A stretch of DNA of 64,000 nucleotides from Clostridiales bacterium. GTDB taxonomy: Bacteria; Bacillota; Clostridia; Saccharofermentanales; Saccharofermentanaceae. The notes under the pieces are model-generated. The model did not search any database and was not told the DNA's origin. It saw only the letters and a program-made list of their open reading frames with translations. Made by a program: the position numbers and the translations under genes. The DNA lies in the NCBI GenBank assembly GCA_017451265.1, contig JAFSPU010000004.1, forward strand, positions 1 to 64,000, written 5' to 3'. Shown here piece after piece: positions 60,328-64,000 of this stretch (position 1 is the first letter of the stretch; each line of letters starts with the position of its first letter).

Positions 60328-62658
60328 ATGGAAAAGAATAAACGAATAAACAAGAACATTATTTATGCGGGGTTGGCTTTACTAGTCATTATCCTTTATC
60401 TGATCATTGACGGATGGGAGATGATAGCGACTTCTGTTAACATCATAAAAGGTAATAATGCCGTTGACGATGATACTCTCACGGATATTATGCAGAGGAC
60501 AGATAAGGCTTACATAATCAAGAACATGATAGGTCTGTATATTTCAAGAATACTCTATCTTGTGCTTGTTCTCTTTCCTATATCTTTTACAGCCGTAAAA
60601 TACCATATTTCATTCAAAAGCAAAGGGAAATCTGATTTCCAGAAAATCTTTCCGTATCTACGAGTCGTTCTCGGTTTTATGGGCTTCTATTATGTATTGA
60701 CTTTAGGTACTACATATCCTCATGCGTTATTTGTTACTTATTATTCTTTTGGGCCATGGACAGTGTTCTTCAGGCTGGTTGGGGCATTTGTTATTTTGGC
60801 TTCGTTCATAATAGATTGGCCGGCCCTTATCAGTGCAATAAGAGAATTCCCGTCTTCGTATCCAAGAATGTATAAGGTTACATTTGTTATATTTATATCT
60901 TTATTGTCATGTATGATTCTTGAGTATCAGGTCGGTAGCAAGATGAGAATGGATTCCAATATGGTGATATTTAATATCCTATATTGGCTCTTAATTCAAG
61001 TGTTCTTTGATGTGATAACAAGGAATGTAAAGGTTGGGGCCTTTGTGAGTTTGGGATTAGCTTATCTTATTGGTTTAGCCAATGATATTGTTTATCAGTT
61101 CCGAGGAAACTATATTATGTACGGTGACCTTACGGTAGTAAGGACAGCGTTGGAAGTTGCTGGAAACTACACATATAAGCCCGGCTTCTGGTTTTGGTTG
61201 GCGATTGTATTGCTGATATCGGGAATCGCCGTTACAGTGTTTCTTAAGTTCTCCAAGCGAGAGAAGCCTCAGTTAAAGGAGTTACTTATACGTTTAGGAA
61301 TCACGATTGCCCTAGTTGCAGGCGTTGGAGTCGCATTTACTACCGGATGGTTATACAACAATGTTTTCGGAGTGGGATGGGATTATAATACCAACGTAAT
61401 GCATACAGGGTACATCCCGTATTTCCTGAGCAATATGAACTCCATAGCTAGTGTTACGCTTGATGGCTATGAGGCAGATTTGGCTTTACAGGCACTAGAC
61501 TCGGCTTCTATTCAAGTGGGAGAGCATGCTTATCCTAATATAATTATCATTCAGAATGAGGCGTTCTCTGATTTATCGATCCTTTTTGATATTGAAACTA
61601 ATGCAGACTATATGCCTTTTATTCACAGCCTTACGGATAATACACGTAAGGGGTATCTGAACATGTCCTTGACTGGCGGACCAACTGCAAATACAGAGTT
61701 CGAGATATTGACTCGTTCTACATTGGGTTTCCTGCCGTATGGTGCAGTACCCTATACGCAATATGTAAACGATGATCTGCCTACTGCAGTTCAGGTTTTG
61801 AGAAATCAGGCGGTACCTTATCATACAGTCGCATATCACCCGTATTATTCTTCCGGATACAGCCGCACGAATGTCTATAATCACTTTGGGTTTGATGAGA
61901 TAGTATTCGAGAACAATTTCAGAGAAGACTTTCCTGAGGCTGATCTTCCTCGCGATTATTTGAGCGATTCCGCCGATTACAGAAGGGTTGAGCAGATGTA
62001 TGAGGAGTTCAGAAGTCAGTCTGACGATCCGTGGTTCTGCTTCAATGTAACTATTCAGAATCACGGCGGGTATACTCAGGTTTATGAGCCGGCAGCAGAA
62101 GACAGGATATATGTTACTAACTTTGAAGCTACAGATTCTCTTAACAGCTATCTGTCTTTGATCAAGACCAGTGATGATGCTTTCCGCGAGTTGATAGAAT
62201 ACTTCTCGCAGTGTGATGAGCCTACTATTATCGCTATGTACGGAGATCACCAACCTACTCTCGATAATGAAACATACGAGCTGTTGGAACCTTATGCTAA
62301 GGGTCCTATTTATCAGTACTATGTACCGTACATTATCTGGGCAAACTTTGATATCGAAGAAGCAGATACGCTTGGAGACTTGGAGAACGAGCCTGTTCTT
62401 AATACCCTGTCTACGAATTATTTTGCGAGCACGGTGTTCGAGACTGCAGGTGTTGAACTTTCTGATTACGACAGATACCTTCTTGATCTGCATGAAGATG
62501 TGCCCGCAATAACGGCTATCGGCATTTGGGACAGTGAAGGTAACTATTATTCTTCGCCTTCGTTGACTCCATACGCGGATGAACTGACCGCTCTTCAAAT
62601 GGTTCAGTACAATCTGATCTTCGATGATGAGAACAGATTGACGGACCGATTTGAGTAA
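60328..62658 (+). CDS. LTA-synthase-like phosphoglycerol transferase
   Basis: A 776-residue membrane enzyme with about eight N-terminal helices (about 10-345) and an extracellular sulfatase-fold domain (about 410-740). Catalytic features: NIIIIQNEAFSDL (metal Glu), GGPTANTEFE with nucleophile Thr near 453, and MYGDHQPTLD (metal Asp and His). It belongs to the LtaS/OpgB phosphoglycerol transferase family. Its place between two pilin genes suggests modification of pilin or of nearby glycans; ordinary lipoteichoic acid synthesis is the alternative. No clear ribosome site; ATG chosen at 60328 because the helix begins there. Confidence 0.87.
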   Translation: MEKNKRINKNIIYAGLALLVIILYLIIDGWEMIATSVNIIKGNNAVDDDTLTDIMQRTDKAYIIKNMIGLYISRILYLVLVLFPISFTAVKYHISFKSKGKSDFQKIFPYLRVVLGFMGFYYVLTLGTTYPHALFVTYYSFGPWTVFFRLVGAFVILASFIIDWPALISAIREFPSSYPRMYKVTFVIFISLLSCMILEYQVGSKMRMDSNMVIFNILYWLLIQVFFDVITRNVKVGAFVSLGLAYLIGLANDIVYQFRGNYIMYGDLTVVRTALEVAGNYTYKPGFWFWLAIVLLISGIAVTVFLKFSKREKPQLKELLIRLGITIALVAGVGVAFTTGWLYNNVFGVGWDYNTNVMHTGYIPYFLSNMNSIASVTLDGYEADLALQALDSASIQVGEHAYPNIIIIQNEAFSDLSILFDIETNADYMPFIHSLTDNTRKGYLNMSLTGGPTANTEFEILTRSTLGFLPYGAVPYTQYVNDDLPTAVQVLRNQAVPYHTVAYHPYYSSGYSRTNVYNHFGFDEIVFENNFREDFPEADLPRDYLSDSADYRRVEQMYEEFRSQSDDPWFCFNVTIQNHGGYTQVYEPAAEDRIYVTNFEATDSLNSYLSLIKTSDDAFRELIEYFSQCDEPTIIAMYGDHQPTLDNETYELLEPYAKGPIYQYYVPYIIWANFDIEEADTLGDLENEPVLNTLSTNYFASTVFETAGVELSDYDRYLLDLHEDVPAITAIGIWDSEGNYYSSPSLTPYADELTALQMVQYNLIFDDENRLTDRFE

Positions 62659-62678
62659 TATGCAATAAGTCAGCAGCA

Positions 62679-62708
62679 GATCCGGGGGTAACACCCCGGA
62701 TTTTTTAT
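62679..62708 (+). terminator. Terminator of the phosphoglycerol transferase gene
   Basis: ATCCGGGG (62680-62687) pairs with CCCCGGAT (62694-62701) around a six-base loop, followed by TTTTTATTT. Confidence 0.85.
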
Positions 62709-62828
62709 TTACGGTCTTGTGACTGTTTGTTCACAGAACGTAACCCTGGAAATATTGAAGTCACAGGGACTTGCGGTGTAAAATCAAATTATATAGAGGA
62801 TTAGTGTTATAAAGGCGGAGGATTGTTA

Positions 62829-63536
62829 ATGGTAAGGCTGACAAACAAGGTTCACAGACGCGGTAAGCGGGCGTTCACGCTCGTTGAGCTTATCGTTGTG
62901 CTTGTAATACTTGCAGTGCTCGCCGCGATGCTCGTTCCTGCGCTAACGGGCTATATAAAGAGAGCCAGAAAGGCCAAATATATTCAGAAGGCTGATGAGG
63001 CCCGCATAGCCGCTCAGGCAATACTGGATGAGTTTTATGCTTTCTATGGTGGAGATCTCAGCGAGGCGTTAGATAGTTCATCCAATACAGCTCAGAATGT
63101 TAACTGGTGGAAAGGCGATCTAAAGAGATACGGTGATGAAGTTCTTGAGCTGATGGGTTATGGCCGCGGTCGTGAAAATGGTGAGCCATATATTCTGGTT
63201 ATCGGTGTCGGACATGATGAGGCTCCCGGACTGACTGATGCTCAGCGTAATCGAATCTACTATGTTGGTTACATTGAGGACCTCGGAGAGCCATCCTTGT
63301 TTTATGTTGATGGTGAGTGGACTTATCAGTGGCCCAGGGATACCGGAGATCTTATTATGATAGGTGATCAGAAGGGCATGAACAGGAATGTACTGGTAAC
63401 AGATGAAGGAAATATACCGCTGAGATTTTATGTCATCTGCAACAGACGCGGCGATGATAACATCTGGTTGGCCAGTGCCTGGTCATCAAGGGCCAATACT
63501 TTGCAAGGCAATAGCCAGGGTTATAACGGATTCTAA
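62829..63536 (+). CDS. Second type IV pilin-like protein
   Basis: A 235-residue prepilin. The leader ends HRRGKRA and is followed by FTLVELIVVLVILAVLAAML; the residue before the cleavage site is Ala instead of the usual Gly, which PilD tolerates in several systems. The first 45 mature residues are almost identical to the major pilin (LAAMLVPALTGYIKRAR). The globular part (about 60-235) is larger, tryptophan rich, and ends in a glycine/asparagine tail. Ribosome site GGCGGAGG before an ATG at 62829. Likely a minor pilin, followed by a PilX-like gene. Confidence 0.85.
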   Translation: MVRLTNKVHRRGKRAFTLVELIVVLVILAVLAAMLVPALTGYIKRARKAKYIQKADEARIAAQAILDEFYAFYGGDLSEALDSSSNTAQNVNWWKGDLKRYGDEVLELMGYGRGRENGEPYILVIGVGHDEAPGLTDAQRNRIYYVGYIEDLGEPSLFYVDGEWTYQWPRDTGDLIMIGDQKGMNRNVLVTDEGNIPLRFYVICNRRGDDNIWLASAWSSRANTLQGNSQGYNGF

Positions 63537-63538
63537 AA

Positions 63539-63994
63539 ATGAGAAGAATTAGTAAGACATCTGCCGGCCGGAGAGCCGCCGATATACTTAAGGGTAACGA
63601 CGGCACGAGCATCGTGCTCGTGACTATCATTGCGATCCTTGTTATCACCGCGGTCGTTATTCTGCGTATGAGCACCAGTTCACTGCTGGCGGGGTCTGAC
63701 AGGCAGTACAGACAGGATCAGGCTTATATGCTGGCCACCAGCATGGGTAATTCCTTAGATAATCTTATCGTCACCAAGACAATAAGACTTACGGATTACA
63801 CTAACCCTAATGGAACTGTGCTTATTACTGATACCCCTTCGCTTCCGAAATCTTCCGTTACAGCTACGGTAACTCCTTCCGGGGTAGGGTATGTTCTGGA
63901 AGTGGAGGCCACGGTAGCCGGCGAAACGTATATTTATTCTGCTTACTACAGCAGAGCAGGAAACTCAGATAATTTTACGAGGCAGATATTATGA
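63539..63994 (+). CDS. PilX-like pilus-associated protein
   Basis: A 151-residue protein with a basic N-terminus (MRRISKTSAGRRAADILKG), a helix near 23-45 (SIVLVTIIAILVITAVVI) that begins right after GNDG, and a small extracellular beta domain. It has no canonical prepilin cleavage motif, as in PilX/GspK-like proteins of pilus operons. Its start lies 2 bases after the preceding stop and its stop overlaps the next start (ATGA). Confidence 0.65.
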   Translation: MRRISKTSAGRRAADILKGNDGTSIVLVTIIAILVITAVVILRMSTSSLLAGSDRQYRQDQAYMLATSMGNSLDNLIVTKTIRLTDYTNPNGTVLITDTPSLPKSSVTATVTPSGVGYVLEVEATVAGETYIYSAYYSRAGNSDNFTRQIL

Positions 63995-64000
63995 GGCACA
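63991..64000 (+). CDS. First codons of the next pilus-operon gene
   Basis: An ATG at 63991 overlaps the stop of the PilX-like gene (ATGA) and continues AGG CAC off the window. Nothing can be said about the product beyond its likely membership of the pilus operon. Confidence 0.4.

Noticed and set aside
61573..62694. 373-residue open frame on the minus strand
   Set aside because: Antisense to the catalytic domain of the phosphoglycerol transferase, whose motifs are complete; composition is not protein-like.

Overview
The window looks like the chromosome of a Gram-positive anaerobe of the Clostridia (Bacillota), probably a gut or rumen species. The evidence is strong AGGAGG-type ribosome binding sites, an LTA-synthase-type enzyme, Tn916-type integrases, Gram-positive lipoproteins, DUF4003/DUF3021 families, GLUG and Listeria-Bacteroides repeat domains, and no outer-membrane genes. 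Base composition is moderate. No rRNA or complete tRNA gene was seen, so the genus is not assigned.

Positions 1-14.9 kb are accessory DNA. They hold two related integrative mobilizable elements (IMEs) in tandem. Each ends just after a Tn916-type integrase at the same 17-bp sequence, which looks like the 3' end of a tRNA-Ser or tmRNA gene including CCA. The first element has a helix-turn-helix protein, MobC, a MOBP relaxase, Xis and Int, preceded by two copies of an apparently structured RNA. The second has MobC, Xis and Int but no relaxase. Its cargo is an ABC exporter and a series of minus-strand secreted or membrane proteins, each preceded by a copy of the same extended -10 promoter/palindrome module. 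A GC-rich multi-stem RNA candidate follows at 15 kb; its 3' end is repeated on the far side of a sigma factor/ABC-2 transporter operon (15.2-18.2 kb).

Positions 18.4-42.2 kb are mostly metabolic and housekeeping accessory genes: HAD phosphatase lipoprotein, DUF4003 protein, flavodoxin/alcohol dehydrogenase/cupin operon, methyltransferase, esterases, nitroreductase, acetyltransferases, a LytTR-DUF3021-CPBP operon, a family 3 glycosidase lipoprotein, flotillin, a PD-(D/E)XK-like protein followed by a striking 52-bp-periodic array of inverted heptamers, and a TetR/rifampicin-phosphotransferase-like pair. Several genes are decaying: a cytidine deaminase remnant, an aldo/keto reductase tail, an internally deleted acetyltransferase and an esterase with an internal TAG.

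Positions 42.2-64 kb hold a type IV pilus locus and the most remarkable gene of the window, a protein of about 2,990 residues. It begins with a canonical prepilin signal and continues into about forty GLUG-like repeats, Ig-like domains and three Listeria-Bacteroides repeats: a giant pilin-adhesin. Downstream are a small anchored protein, PilC, a PilM-PilN fusion, a PilO-like protein, PilB and a peptidase-only PilD, then an inserted XRE/YhcG-nuclease/AbrB island, the probable major pilin, an LTA-synthase-like phosphoglycerol transferase, a second pilin and a PilX-like protein. Two pilus promoters share an identical 21-bp sequence, suggesting co-regulation. The simplest reading is a Gram-positive pilus that displays a giant adhesin, with pilin or envelope modification by the sulfatase-fold enzyme. 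No retraction ATPase (PilT) is present in the window.
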